Part shown: piece after piece, positions 25,261 through 34,249 of the stretch
Numbering within the stretch: position 1 is the first letter of the stretch
Layout of the letters: every line of letters starts with the position of its first letter
DNA from: UBA1672 sp964351365
GTDB lineage: Bacteria; Pseudomonadota; Alphaproteobacteria; Micavibrionales; Micavibrionaceae
DNA: 64,000 nucleotides
Assembly: GCA_964351365.1 (NCBI GenBank)
Contig: CAYGNP010000008.1
Coordinates: 26,796 to 90,795 of the forward strand
Direction of reading: 5' to 3'
Position numbers and translations under genes: made by a program
The notes under the pieces: generated by a model
Seen by the model: only the letters and a program-made list of their open reading frames with translations
Databases searched by the model: none
What the model was told of the DNA's origin: nothing

Positions 25261-25743
25261 ATGAAATTATTTGTTACTGTGTTGAGTGTTTTTCTGCTTT
25301 TTTCAACGATTACTTATGCCAATAGCGGCTGTTATACATCTAGTGAAGCCGAGGCGGAGCAGGGTATACGCATTCATAGCGAGCTTATGGTGATTGCACT
25401 GAATTGTTCGCATATGGCCAATTCGAATGGAGAAAATTTGTATCTGCAGCATCAAAAATTCACCTCAAAACACAGCGCGCTGTTTGCGCAATATGAACAA
25501 ATTATTATGGCGTATATGAGTAAGCATGGTGAAGCAAAGCCAGATAAGGCGATGCATTTGTTGCGTACTAATTTTGCAAATAAGGTTTCCGGGGATGTTG
25601 CGCAGATGCGGCCTGACATATTTTGCAGGGAGAATGCAGCGCGCATACAAAAAGTTTCTGGTATGGATGAGAAAACATTCCGTAAATGGGCGGCAACGCC
25701 TTTTCCCGACTATCCAGTTTCAAAACCACTTTGCACAAATTAG
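25261..25743 (+). CDS. Secreted hypothetical protein
   Basis: Unrecognised protein of 160 residues. The frame opens at 25240, but ATG 25261 gives a clean signal peptide (MKLFVTVLSVFLLFSTITYA) with cleavage before NSGCYTS. The mature, mostly helical part has four Cys and ends in a Pro/Lys/Cys tail. The AEAEQGIRIHSELMVIALNC segment and the mixed helical pattern are seen in other small alphaproteobacterial periplasmic proteins, but I cannot name the family. It lies 24 bases after the dehydrogenase gene. Confidence 0.75.
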   Translation: MKLFVTVLSVFLLFSTITYANSGCYTSSEAEAEQGIRIHSELMVIALNCSHMANSNGENLYLQHQKFTSKHSALFAQYEQIIMAYMSKHGEAKPDKAMHLLRTNFANKVSGDVAQMRPDIFCRENAARIQKVSGMDEKTFRKWAATPFPDYPVSKPLCTN

Positions 25744-25813
25744 ATTTTGGATAAGCCACTGTAATTCAATATTTTCGCTTTTCAGGCCGGTTTTATTCTC
25801 ATAGGCTCTTGTC

Positions 25814-27250
25814 ATGAGTTTTGACAAAGTCATTGATGGATATTTTGAGCCTGTTGCTTCATTCGCTTCGGATGTTATTTTTTATTCTGTTCCTGTCATG
25901 GAAAATCTTGATGTTAAGCTGATCCTCGTTTGGTTGAGTTTGGCAGCGGTATTTTTCAGTTTTTATCTTGGCTTTATCAATTTGCGGTTTTTCGGGCATT
26001 CTGTGCGCTTGTTGTTCGGCAAGGGTATGAAGAAATGTGACGATGGCGAGATCAGCCAATTTCAAGCCTTGATGGCGTCTTTGTCCGGTACTGTTGGGCT
26101 TGGGAATATAGGCGGGGTGGCTGTTGCTGTTACGCTTGGCGGGCCGGGCGCCATGTTCTGGATGACGATGATGGGTTTTTTGGGGATGTCGTCGAAATTT
26201 GCCGAAGTCATGTTGGGTGTGAAATACAGGATACATCCTGATCCTGAGCATCCGCAACGCGTTTCCGGCGGGCCGATGTACTTCCTGAAAGTCGGGTTCG
26301 AGCGTTTGAATTTGCCAGCTGTGGGGACGTTTTTTGCCGCATTATTTGCTATTTTCTGTGTAATAGGCGCGATTGGTGGGGGTAATATGTACCAGTCCAA
26401 TCAGGCGTTTGAGCAGTTGGTTGTGGCGACCGGTGGTGATGAAAGCGCGATGGTTGGCTATGGTTGGGCTTTTGGGCTTGTGATGGCTGTTCTTGTTGGT
26501 TTGGTCATAATTGGTGGATTAAAGACGATCGCCAGTGTTGCGTCCAGGCTGGTTCCGCTTATGGCGGGGTTGTATCTTGCTGCGGGGCTTGTGGTTATTG
26601 GAATGCATATCGGGCAACTGCCAGATGCAATCGTTACTATTTTTGAAATGGCGTTCTCCATGCAGGCGGGAATGGGTGCGCTTTTGGGGGGCTTGTTGAT
26701 TGGCGTGCAACGCGCGGCGTTCTCGAACGAGGCAGGACTTGGTTCTGCCTCGATTGTCCAATCAACAACCAATACTGACGGGCCGGTAGGCACTGGCATG
26801 GTTGCCATGCTCGGCCCGTTTATTGATACGATCGTGATTTGTAATATCACAGGGTTGGTTATTGTTGTTACTGGTGTTTACACGCAAGTCGATGGCATAG
26901 CGGGTGTTGCGCTCACGTCGTTGGCGTTTGAGCAGGGATTGCCGAGTTTTAAATATGTTTTGAGCGTGATTGTGCTTTTGTTTGCCTATTCCACGATGAT
27001 TAGCTGGTATTATTGCGGGGCAGTGTGTTTCCGTTATCTTTTCGGGGAAAAAGATAAGATTGAGGCCATATTCAAGGTGTTTTTCTGCGCGTGTATTGTT
27101 GTGGGAGCAGCAGCGCAGCTTGATAATCTTATTGGTTTTGCGGATGCGGCCATGATGTCCATGGCTATTCCCAATATTGTCGGGCTATATCTTTTTGCGC
27201 CTGAGATTAAGCGGGATGTGAAGGCTTATATTCAGGCTTTGAGGCAATAA
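25814..27250 (+). CDS. Sodium:alanine symporter (AGCS family)
   Basis: Inner-membrane Na+-coupled amino-acid importer with 478 residues and about ten or eleven membrane helices. The AGCS signature is clear: FQALMASLSGTVGLGNIGGV (unwound helix 1 with the substrate site), GGPGAMFWMTMMGFLGMSSKF, and RAAFSNEAGLGSASI. The family transports alanine and glycine; specificity is inferred only at that level. It has its own short leader and is followed by a 97-base gap before the HAD hydrolase gene. Confidence 0.93.
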   Translation: MSFDKVIDGYFEPVASFASDVIFYSVPVMENLDVKLILVWLSLAAVFFSFYLGFINLRFFGHSVRLLFGKGMKKCDDGEISQFQALMASLSGTVGLGNIGGVAVAVTLGGPGAMFWMTMMGFLGMSSKFAEVMLGVKYRIHPDPEHPQRVSGGPMYFLKVGFERLNLPAVGTFFAALFAIFCVIGAIGGGNMYQSNQAFEQLVVATGGDESAMVGYGWAFGLVMAVLVGLVIIGGLKTIASVASRLVPLMAGLYLAAGLVVIGMHIGQLPDAIVTIFEMAFSMQAGMGALLGGLLIGVQRAAFSNEAGLGSASIVQSTTNTDGPVGTGMVAMLGPFIDTIVICNITGLVIVVTGVYTQVDGIAGVALTSLAFEQGLPSFKYVLSVIVLLFAYSTMISWYYCGAVCFRYLFGEKDKIEAIFKVFFCACIVVGAAAQLDNLIGFADAAMMSMAIPNIVGLYLFAPEIKRDVKAYIQALRQ

Positions 27251-27368
27251 AAGAGGTGTTCTTTACGTTTTATAAAACTCTATTGATTACACTTCATGGT
27301 GTGTTAATAATATAAAGCCAAATCTTTGTTACAAAAGGGTATGATTAGTGCTTCCATCCAATAGTCTC

Positions 27369-28301
27369 ATGAATACGAAGTTCTGTCAGGGCATTTCAGA
27401 TATATCAGATACTTATGCCGGGTTTATTATAGATCAGTGGGGCGTTTTGCATGATGGCGTCAAGGCGTTTGATGGTGTTGTGGAGTGTCTTGAGGAGCTT
27501 ATGCGCCGGAAAAAGCAGGTCATTATTCTGTCAAATTCTGGTAAAAGAGCGCAGCAAAATATTGACCGTATGGAAGAGCTCGGCATTTCGCGTGATCTTT
27601 ACCATCATCTTGTGACGTCGGGGGAGGTGACCTGGCAGGGTATTCATGATCAATCTGAGGGGTATTTCAGGGATATTGGAAAGAAATGTATCATTATTAG
27701 CCGCGGGGGGGATCGCTCTATTGTTGACGGTCTCGATCTTGATGTTGTTGAGGACCCCAAGGATGCATCGTTTTTGCTGATTAGTGGTTCTGATGCGCCG
27801 GAGAAGACACTTGAGGATTATGAGCCACTGCTTAAGAATTGTGCGCGTTACAAGCTGAAGGCCATTTGTGCGAACCCGGATAGTCTGGGGGTTATGGGCG
27901 GTAAGAACATTATGGGGCCGGGCACTTTGGCGGCGCGGTATAAGGATTTTGGTGGCATTGTTCAGTATATCGGCAAGCCGCATCAGCCGATTTTTCAGCA
28001 TTGTATTAAGTTATTGCAGCAGCATGATATTTATCCCGGGCAGACGGTGATGATTGGCGATACCATGGCGCATGATATTCTTGGCGGGTCGCTTGTCAAT
28101 ATTGATACGTGCCTTGTTAAGAGGGGGCTGCATTCCTCGGTATTTAAGAATTGCAGCAGTGCGGCAGAGGTTGATAAGGCGCTTGATATACTGGTGCGGC
28201 AATATAACAACGTACAGCCAAAATATCTGGTGAATGATTTTCTCTGGGGTAAGGCCTTGCCTGACCGTAAGCATAAGAAACGTAAAGTTAAGAGCGCCTA
28301 A
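27369..28301 (+). CDS. HAD-superfamily class IIA hydrolase (TIGR01459 type)
   Basis: Phosphatase-like protein of the HAD class IIA group, related to NagD and p-nitrophenylphosphatases. The motifs are FIIDQWGVLHDG (nucleophile Asp), VIILSNSGKR (motif II), GKPHQPIFQH (Lys, motif III) and MIGDTMAHDILGG (motif IV). This subgroup is largely alphaproteobacterial and its substrate is not known. ATG 27369 is chosen; an in-frame GTG at 27348 would add seven residues. The basic C-terminal tail (RKHKKRKVKSA) is notable. The stop overlaps the convergent patatin gene by 4 bases. Confidence 0.9.
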   Translation: MNTKFCQGISDISDTYAGFIIDQWGVLHDGVKAFDGVVECLEELMRRKKQVIILSNSGKRAQQNIDRMEELGISRDLYHHLVTSGEVTWQGIHDQSEGYFRDIGKKCIIISRGGDRSIVDGLDLDVVEDPKDASFLLISGSDAPEKTLEDYEPLLKNCARYKLKAICANPDSLGVMGGKNIMGPGTLAARYKDFGGIVQYIGKPHQPIFQHCIKLLQQHDIYPGQTVMIGDTMAHDILGGSLVNIDTCLVKRGLHSSVFKNCSSAAEVDKALDILVRQYNNVQPKYLVNDFLWGKALPDRKHKKRKVKSA

Positions 28302-29299
28302 GCGTCTATATTCGCTTTTTGGCACGATTGAGAAAATTCCTCGAACACATCCGCTTTTAACAATACGTTCATTGCTGCGATAATTTCAGGGATGGCTTTT
28401 TCTGTGACTGCTTCGCCATGAGCGATGAGTTCGCTGGCTTTTTCAAATTCAAGTAATCCGATGTGGCCAATCGGCGGTTTTATGTGAATGTCTGGCGGTT
28501 CACCGGCCAAGCGGGAGCGCGTCAGGCGGTCTTGCAGGATACTAAGGCCGGAGACCATAACGCCGAAAAGGCTTGGTTTGTGTTCTTCGCGGCGGAAGAG
28601 CCTGCGAGTTATTGCGGATGCTTTGAATGGTTTTTGTGCCTCCAAGGGAACGTCATTTGTATTGAAGACATCAAAGCCTGCGATTGTTTGGAAGTTTTCA
28701 CCCGGCTTTCCGGCTTTGCCAATTAAATCGGTGTTCAGATCAACGGCGATTGTCATGCGTGCGCCCATGGCCTGACAGGGGGAGATAGGGCAAGGGTTTA
28801 CGAGCGCACCATCTACAAGGTTACGGTCATCAATCATGACGGGGGGGAATACGCCGGGCAGGGCAAAGGAGGCGGTCATGGCCTCGATGATATTTCCTCT
28901 TCGCAGCCAGACTTCATGGCCGGTCATCAGGTCGGTTGCGATACAGATCATGGGGTGGGGCAGATCTTCGATATTTTTGTCATCAAAATGAAGCTTCAGG
29001 GTGTCCTTCAAGCGTTGACCGCCAACCAATCCGGCGCTGCGGACACGGAAGTCAAGATAGGAGAAAATTTTGAACCGGTTCAAAGAGAGCGCCCATTCCT
29101 CGAGTGCTTCGAGTTTGTTGTTGAGGTAGCAGCTACCGACAACGGCGCCTATAGATGTTCCCGCAATCAGGCTTGGGTAAATATTGTGTTTATTCAATGT
29201 TTTAAGTACACCAATATGAGCAAAGCCACGGGCCATTCCGCCTCCAAGGGCGAGGGCCAGCCCGGGTTGGCCGTTTTGTTGATGAAAGCTCACGCACAC
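28298..29299 (-). CDS. Patatin-like phospholipase (RssA-like)
   Basis: Predicted serine acyl-hydrolase with a Ser-Asp dyad. The 333-residue protein shows the oxyanion loop LALGGGMARGFAHIG, the nucleophile elbow AGTSIGAVVG (GXSXG) and the catalytic DGALVNP. There is no signal peptide. Similar to E. coli RssA/YchK and other bacterial patatins, whose substrates are mostly unknown. It is transcribed divergently from the MsbA-like exporter, with 77 bases between the two starts. Confidence 0.92.
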   Translation of the reverse strand: MCVSFHQQNGQPGLALALGGGMARGFAHIGVLKTLNKHNIYPSLIAGTSIGAVVGSCYLNNKLEALEEWALSLNRFKIFSYLDFRVRSAGLVGGQRLKDTLKLHFDDKNIEDLPHPMICIATDLMTGHEVWLRRGNIIEAMTASFALPGVFPPVMIDDRNLVDGALVNPCPISPCQAMGARMTIAVDLNTDLIGKAGKPGENFQTIAGFDVFNTNDVPLEAQKPFKASAITRRLFRREEHKPSLFGVMVSGLSILQDRLTRSRLAGEPPDIHIKPPIGHIGLLEFEKASELIAHGEAVTEKAIPEIIAAMNVLLKADVFEEFSQSCQKANIDA

Positions 29300-29376
29300 A
29301 CTCCTAATTTTAGTTTCGGCTTTAACATTTCCGCTATATCTATTATAACACAGTACAACCTAGTCAAGATACAAGA

Positions 29377-31140
29377 ATGCCTGCTGCACTGCCGAAGAAA
29401 TCCCATAGTTATTTGCTCGTAAAAAGGTTACTTGTTAACTATCTTTTGCCTTATCGAATGCAGGTCTTATGGGCCGTTTTTTTTATGGCTTTATCGGGCG
29501 GGGCTACTGCGGCTATTGCTGCGTTGATGCAGCCTGTTCTGGATGATGTTTTGTTTAATGGTAAAGAAAATCTTATTATTCCCGTTTCTGCTGCGGTTGC
29601 TTTAACATTTGCAGCGCGGGGAATAACGACCTATGTGCATACTGTTCTCATGAGCCGGGTTGGGCATTCAATTGTTGCGGATGTGCAAAGCAATCTTTTT
29701 TCACATTTTTTGCATCTGGATATGGCATTTTTCCATGCCAATCCCAGTGGGCAGTTATTATCCCGCGTTGTGAATGATGTTAATGTCATGCGCTCAACGG
29801 TGACGACTTGTCTTACGGGGTTTGGGAAAAGTTTATTTACCCTTATTTTTCTAGTGGGTGTCATGTTTTATCAGGATTGGAAGTTGACGCTGGCGGCGTT
29901 TATTGTATTTCCGATGCTGTCACTCTTTGTGGTTTATATCGGACGGCGATTGCGGAAATTATCTAAAAATATTCAATCGCAGATGGGTAATCTTTCTGAT
30001 TTGCTCTCGCAGACTTTTCAGGGCATACGTCTGGTTAAAGCGTATGGCGCAGAAGATTATGAGGCTACGAAGACGCATCATGCCATAACTGCGCTCAAGA
30101 ATCTTAATATTAAGGCTTTGCGGGTTTCGACAATTTCTACGCCTGTGAATGAGATTGTTGTTGGGGCTGTCTTTGCCGCGATTATTACGTATGGCGGTTT
30201 TGAGGTTTTGGCGGGGCGTTTAACGGCGGGGCAGTTGGCATCATTCATCGCCGCGTTTACTCTTGCGTATGAGCCGATGAAGAAGCTGGCGAATATTAAC
30301 AACTCGTTGCAAATGGGGCTGGGGGCGACGGAGCGTATTTTTGCCATGCTGGATACGCCAAGTAAAATTAATGATGCCCAGGATGCGATGGACTTGGTGA
30401 GCACAACCCCTACTATTACTTTTGATCATGTTGGTTTTTCATATGAGGGTTCTGATTTACGTGCCTTGGAGGATGTGTCATTTGAGGCGAAGCCTGGAAC
30501 GATCACTGCGCTTGTTGGGCCATCGGGGGGAGGCAAGAGTACAATTATGAACCTGATACCCCGGTTTTATGATGTGTCTGCAGGGGCTGTGCGGATTGAT
30601 GGGCATGATATTCGTGATATTACTCAGGTGTCTTTGCGCAGGAGTATTGCGCTTGTTTCGCAGGATATTACAATTTTTAACGACAGTGTTTTTAACAATA
30701 TCCGCTATGGGCGCAGGGATGCCTCGGATGAGGATGTTTTTGAGGCAGCGCGTGCGGCGGCGGCGCATGAGTTTATTGAGGGGCTAGAGCAGGGGTATGA
30801 AACAGTTCTGGGGGAGCATGGTGTGAAATTGTCCGGTGGGCAAAAACAGAGGCTTTCGATTGCGCGGGCGATATTGAGTGATGCGCCAATTTTGCTTTTG
30901 GATGAGGCGACTTCGGCTTTGGATAATGAGTCTGAAAAACTTGTGCAGGAGGCGTTAAAGCGTTTGCAAGAAGGGCGCACGACGCTGGCGATTGCGCACA
31001 GGCTTTCAACCGTGCAGCAGGCAGAGCATATTATCGTGCTTGATCGCGGGGCTATCGCCGAGGAGGGCACCCATGAAGAGCTTATGCAACTTGGACAGCT
31101 TTATGCGGGGATGTATAAGACAGGCCTGAGGGAAGAGTGA
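29377..31140 (+). CDS. MsbA-like ABC transporter (permease and ATPase fused)
   Basis: Half-transporter of 587 residues that works as a homodimer in the inner membrane. Residues 1-330 hold six membrane helices; the C-terminal half is the ATPase with Walker A GPSGGGKST, the signature LSGGQKQR, Walker B ILLLDEATSALD and the switch His in IAHRLST. Close relatives are lipid A flippases (MsbA) and other lipid or peptide exporters; given several lipid A genes elsewhere in the window, lipid A export is likely but not proven. It overlaps the next gene's start, so the two are coupled. Confidence 0.93.
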   Translation: MPAALPKKSHSYLLVKRLLVNYLLPYRMQVLWAVFFMALSGGATAAIAALMQPVLDDVLFNGKENLIIPVSAAVALTFAARGITTYVHTVLMSRVGHSIVADVQSNLFSHFLHLDMAFFHANPSGQLLSRVVNDVNVMRSTVTTCLTGFGKSLFTLIFLVGVMFYQDWKLTLAAFIVFPMLSLFVVYIGRRLRKLSKNIQSQMGNLSDLLSQTFQGIRLVKAYGAEDYEATKTHHAITALKNLNIKALRVSTISTPVNEIVVGAVFAAIITYGGFEVLAGRLTAGQLASFIAAFTLAYEPMKKLANINNSLQMGLGATERIFAMLDTPSKINDAQDAMDLVSTTPTITFDHVGFSYEGSDLRALEDVSFEAKPGTITALVGPSGGGKSTIMNLIPRFYDVSAGAVRIDGHDIRDITQVSLRRSIALVSQDITIFNDSVFNNIRYGRRDASDEDVFEAARAAAAHEFIEGLEQGYETVLGEHGVKLSGGQKQRLSIARAILSDAPILLLDEATSALDNESEKLVQEALKRLQEGRTTLAIAHRLSTVQQAEHIIVLDRGAIAEEGTHEELMQLGQLYAGMYKTGLREE

Positions 31141-31937
31141 TGAAAATTATTTCCATAGGCTTTTTAGTATATGCCCTGTTTGTTTTTGTTCTTTTTATAA
31201 TGCAACGCTCAATGATTTACATGCCTGATCGCATTAAGCCTGATGCGCCTGAGGGCGTTGAAGTTGTTCGTGTTAAGACGACAGACGGGCTGAATATAGA
31301 GGGGTGGTATTATCCTCCGAGGAGCCAGGGAAATAAAACGATTGTGTTTTTTCACGGTAATGCAGGACATTACGGTTATCGAGCATTTAAGGCCAATATC
31401 TATAATAATGCCGGGTATGGTGTTTTGCTTGCCGGATATCGCGGCTATGGGGGAAATCCCGGTTCATATGGCGAAGAGGGTTTTTATAAAGACGGGCGCG
31501 CGTACATCTCATGGTTAGGACAAGAGAAAAATGTCAGTGCCGAGCAGCTCGTTATTTATGGTGAATCTATTGGCTCGGGCGTTGCTGTTCAGATGGCTAC
31601 GGAATTTGAGTGTGCTGCTCTTGTTCTTGAGGCGCCTTTTTCGAGCCTGCTTGCGGTTGTTAAAAAGTTATATTTCTTTGTCCCTGTAGATTATTTGTTA
31701 AAAGACCGCTTTATGAATATAGAAAAAATTGAGCGTATAAATGCTCCGCTTTTGATTATGCATGGAACAAAAGACGATGTTGTGCCTTTTGACTCTGGGC
31801 AAGCTCTTTTTGAGGCAGCGTCAGAGCCGAAAGAGCTGTTTGCTATCGTGGGCGGGTTGCATAATAATCTTTACGCTGTTGGGGCGCCGGGCAAGGTTCT
31901 TGATTTTTTATCTGGTCTTTCGGCCGATAATCGATGA
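31140..31937 (+). CDS. Alpha/beta hydrolase (BEM46/YfhR-like)
   Basis: Serine hydrolase of 265 residues with an N-terminal hydrophobic anchor (about 3-22) that would place the catalytic domain in the periplasm. Visible parts are the oxyanion region FFHGNAGHYGYR, the nucleophile elbow YGESIGSG, an Asp in HGTKDDVVPF and the His in GGLHNN. Its ATG overlaps the stop of the ABC transporter gene (TGATG), so both are translated together, and the hydrolase may act on a lipid or peptidoglycan-related substrate. The true substrate is unknown. Confidence 0.88.
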   Translation: MKIISIGFLVYALFVFVLFIMQRSMIYMPDRIKPDAPEGVEVVRVKTTDGLNIEGWYYPPRSQGNKTIVFFHGNAGHYGYRAFKANIYNNAGYGVLLAGYRGYGGNPGSYGEEGFYKDGRAYISWLGQEKNVSAEQLVIYGESIGSGVAVQMATEFECAALVLEAPFSSLLAVVKKLYFFVPVDYLLKDRFMNIEKIERINAPLLIMHGTKDDVVPFDSGQALFEAASEPKELFAIVGGLHNNLYAVGAPGKVLDFLSGLSADNR

Positions 31938-31976
31938 TAATGCTGCTTCTGCACTATAATTTTAGGACTAATTTAT

Positions 31977-32438
31977 ATGCCATGTCATGCTGCGATTGTT
32001 GAAAAGTCAGTTTCGGTTTTGCCGAGTGAAACTATTGAGAATGCTTTACTTTTGATCAGGAAGCACAAGGTTAATGCGGTTGCGGTGATTGATGAAAAGG
32101 GCGTGTTTCAGGGTATATTTTCGATGAAAGTTCTGCTGAATAGCCTTATTCCGGTTTCTGTTGCCATGAATGAGGGGGTGCAGATTGATGTCAAGCTTAC
32201 GGCGGCGCCGGGTGTAGCGAAGCGTTTGAGTAATGTTAAGCCTTTGCCTGTGTCTGAGCTCATGGTTCGTAAACCGCTTAGTGTTACACCAGATGCTCCT
32301 ATCTGGAAGGGGGTTGGCCTGTTGACCAAAAATGGAAGCCCGCTTTGTGTTATTGATGATAAGGGCAAGTTTCATGGGCTTATTACCTATGAATCTCTTG
32401 TGAATAACCTTGAAGATATTGGTCAATCTGATGGCTGA
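31977..32438 (+). CDS. CBS-domain-pair protein
   Basis: A stand-alone pair of CBS domains in 153 residues: the first at about 8-60 (SVLPSETIENALLLIRKHKVNAVAVID), the second at about 95-148 (MVRKPLSVTPDAPIWKGVGLL and PLCVIDDKGKFHGLITYESLV). Such proteins sense adenine nucleotides and regulate partner enzymes or channels. No partner domain is attached and the partner is unknown. It is 39 bases downstream of the hydrolase and 12 bases upstream of the DUF192 gene. Confidence 0.9.
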   Translation: MPCHAAIVEKSVSVLPSETIENALLLIRKHKVNAVAVIDEKGVFQGIFSMKVLLNSLIPVSVAMNEGVQIDVKLTAAPGVAKRLSNVKPLPVSELMVRKPLSVTPDAPIWKGVGLLTKNGSPLCVIDDKGKFHGLITYESLVNNLEDIGQSDG

Positions 32439-32450
32439 GGGATAATAAAC

Positions 32451-32999
32451 ATGGCGCGGCGCAATATAAAATTTCTTTTGGTTATTTTATTTTTGTCGGC
32501 CTTGTTTCCTTTTTATGTTCATTCGCAAGAGAAAACGCCGGGTGTAGTTTTAATTCCACCGCCTATCGAGGGCGTTACGCCCACAAATACGCCAAGAGCC
32601 CAAAGTTTGGATGTCGAAGATTTGTCTATTTTAACCGTGGATGGTGCCGAGCATAATTTCAAGGTTGAAGTTGCAAGAGATAAGGAACAGCAGCGTATTG
32701 GTATGATGTTTCGGAATAATGTTCCTGATCACACGGGCATGCTTTTCTTGTTTCCCAAGGAAGCGGAGCGCACATTCTGGATGCGTAATACGTGGGTGCC
32801 GCTTGACATGATTTTTGTCAGGCGTGATGGCATTATAAGTCATATTCATTATAATGCGGAGGAGAACAGTCTTGAGCACATACCCTCTAACGGGCCTGCT
32901 ATGGCCGTTTTGGAGATTGCAGGTGGGGAGGCCGAGCGCCTTAGGATACATATTGGCGACCGCATAATTTACCCTGCTTTTCAAGGCGTGGAGCAATAA
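32451..32999 (+). CDS. DUF192 family exported protein
   Basis: DUF192 proteins are small beta-barrel proteins of unknown function that are common in proteobacteria. This one (182 residues) has an N-terminal signal or anchor (about 7-25, ending FYVHSQ) and a proline-rich linker. The conserved domain follows (about 62-178) with MMFRNNVPDHTGMLFLFP, the FWMRNTWVPLDMIFV core and a final VLEIAGGEAERL. Export to the periplasm is inferred from the leader. It probably forms a small operon with the CBS protein. Confidence 0.92.
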   Translation: MARRNIKFLLVILFLSALFPFYVHSQEKTPGVVLIPPPIEGVTPTNTPRAQSLDVEDLSILTVDGAEHNFKVEVARDKEQQRIGMMFRNNVPDHTGMLFLFPKEAERTFWMRNTWVPLDMIFVRRDGIISHIHYNAEENSLEHIPSNGPAMAVLEIAGGEAERLRIHIGDRIIYPAFQGVEQ

Positions 33000-33070
33000 G
33001 GGGCATTTTTGTCTTAATTGTCTTGCCGTTTTTTAAATCATCGTGTAAATACCGATACATTGATTGTTGG

Positions 33071-33147
33071 CGGAGCGTAGCGCAGCCTGGTAGCGCACCT
33101 GTTTTGGGAACAGGGGGTCGGAGGTTCGAATCCTCTCGCTCCGACCA
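33071..33147 (+). tRNA. tRNA-Pro (anticodon TGG)
   Basis: A 77-base cloverleaf: acceptor CGGAGCG pairs with CGCTCCG, followed by A and an encoded CCA. The D-arm is GCGCAGCCTGGTAGCGC, the anticodon arm is CCTGT-TTTGGGA-ACAGG with anticodon TGG, and the T-arm holds GGTTCGAATCC. It stands alone between the DUF192 gene and a hypothetical gene. Confidence 0.97.
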
Positions 33148-33251
33148 CATTTTTGAACGGATTTATCGTTTAAAAATTTTTTTGGCAGCAAAATGTTTAA
33201 CTTGTATTGCCATTCCCACTATGATGATGGAGTGTGTTTTAAAAAATTGAT

Positions 33252-33644
33252 ATGGCTGACTATGTTGAATATCTAGATCCCTCTGTTTACGTATATCAAG
33301 ATAAAGAGGTGTATAAGCGTGTTCAGTCTTTTTACCTGCCCTCAGAAACGTTAGAATTTTCTCCGGCACTTGTTTACAATTATCGGACGGGTGTTCTTAA
33401 GGGTCATGTTTTTGCAGAAAAGGTTTTTAAAGCGCCCATAAGTTATCAGGCTGTTCGGCAGTTTTTTCTGCAGCAATGTGAGGCAAAGGGATTTGTATTT
33501 CCTCATGAAAATCACAAACTTAACAGGATTTGCTACAAAATATCAGATCCATCGCTGTTTGAGGTTGAAATTAACCCTTTGCCCAGTAATGATGGTAGTA
33601 ACAGTTTTTCCTTAATTGTCAGGGATTATTATATTGGTTATTGA
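33252..33644 (+). CDS. Hypothetical protein upstream of the ECF sigma gene
   Basis: Unrecognised soluble 130-residue protein, rich in Tyr, Phe and Val, with no signal peptide or membrane segment. The sequence suggests a small alpha/beta domain with a short helix around YQAVRQFFLQQCEAKG. It lies 38 bases before the ECF sigma factor gene, on the same strand, and could be co-transcribed with it, but no link in function is evident. Confidence 0.75.
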   Translation: MADYVEYLDPSVYVYQDKEVYKRVQSFYLPSETLEFSPALVYNYRTGVLKGHVFAEKVFKAPISYQAVRQFFLQQCEAKGFVFPHENHKLNRICYKISDPSLFEVEINPLPSNDGSNSFSLIVRDYYIGY

Positions 33645-33682
33645 AGTTTATATTTTGTTCTTGTCATTAACGTAAAGACTTT

Positions 33683-34249
33683 ATGATGAAAAATACAGCA
33701 AATGATCATTATGTATCGCAGGAAGAGGAATGGTGTTCTTTGGCCGTGAGTGCGCAAAAGGGCGATAAAAGAGCCTATTCAAAATTGCTTGGTGATGTTG
33801 TGCCGTATATTCGAAGCCGAATTTCAGGTGGGCTGGCTAATCCTGACTGGGTGGATGATATTACACAGGATATTCTAATTTCTGTTCATAAGTCACTCCA
33901 TACGTACAGTGCGGACAGGCCTTTTAAGCCCTGGCTTTCGGCGATTATTCAGTTCAGACGTACGGATTTTTTGCGTAAACATTACAAAATTAAGAAAATT
34001 AAGGAAACTTCGCAGGAAAATTCACAAATTTTTGAACAAAATGTAACCAGTTCGGAGCATTTGGGCGAATTAAAGGATATTGAGATCGCAATTGCGTCTT
34101 TGCCAGAAAATCAACAAAAGATCTTCAGATTAATGAAGGTTGAAGGGTATAGCGCGAAAGAGGTGGCTGAGGAGATGGATATGAGTGAGTCTGCCGTAAA
34201 GGTCTCTGCGCATAGAACAACGAATAAATTGAAGGATATTTTAGGGTAA
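33683..34249 (+). CDS. ECF-type RNA polymerase sigma factor
   Basis: Extracytoplasmic-function sigma factor of 188 residues. Region 2 lies at about 28-95 (VDDITQDILISVHKSLHTYS, then FKPWLSAIIQFRRTDFLRKH) and region 4 at about 130-185 (IASLPENQQKIFRLMKVEGY, SAKEVAEEMDMSESAVKVSA). Region 3 is absent, as expected. The ATG of the downstream NrsF-like gene overlaps its stop by one base. The pair matches the Caulobacter SigF/NrsF arrangement (oxidative or heavy-metal stress), so the sigma factor is likely held at the membrane until a signal arrives. Confidence 0.93.
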   Translation: MMKNTANDHYVSQEEEWCSLAVSAQKGDKRAYSKLLGDVVPYIRSRISGGLANPDWVDDITQDILISVHKSLHTYSADRPFKPWLSAIIQFRRTDFLRKHYKIKKIKETSQENSQIFEQNVTSSEHLGELKDIEIAIASLPENQQKIFRLMKVEGYSAKEVAEEMDMSESAVKVSAHRTTNKLKDILG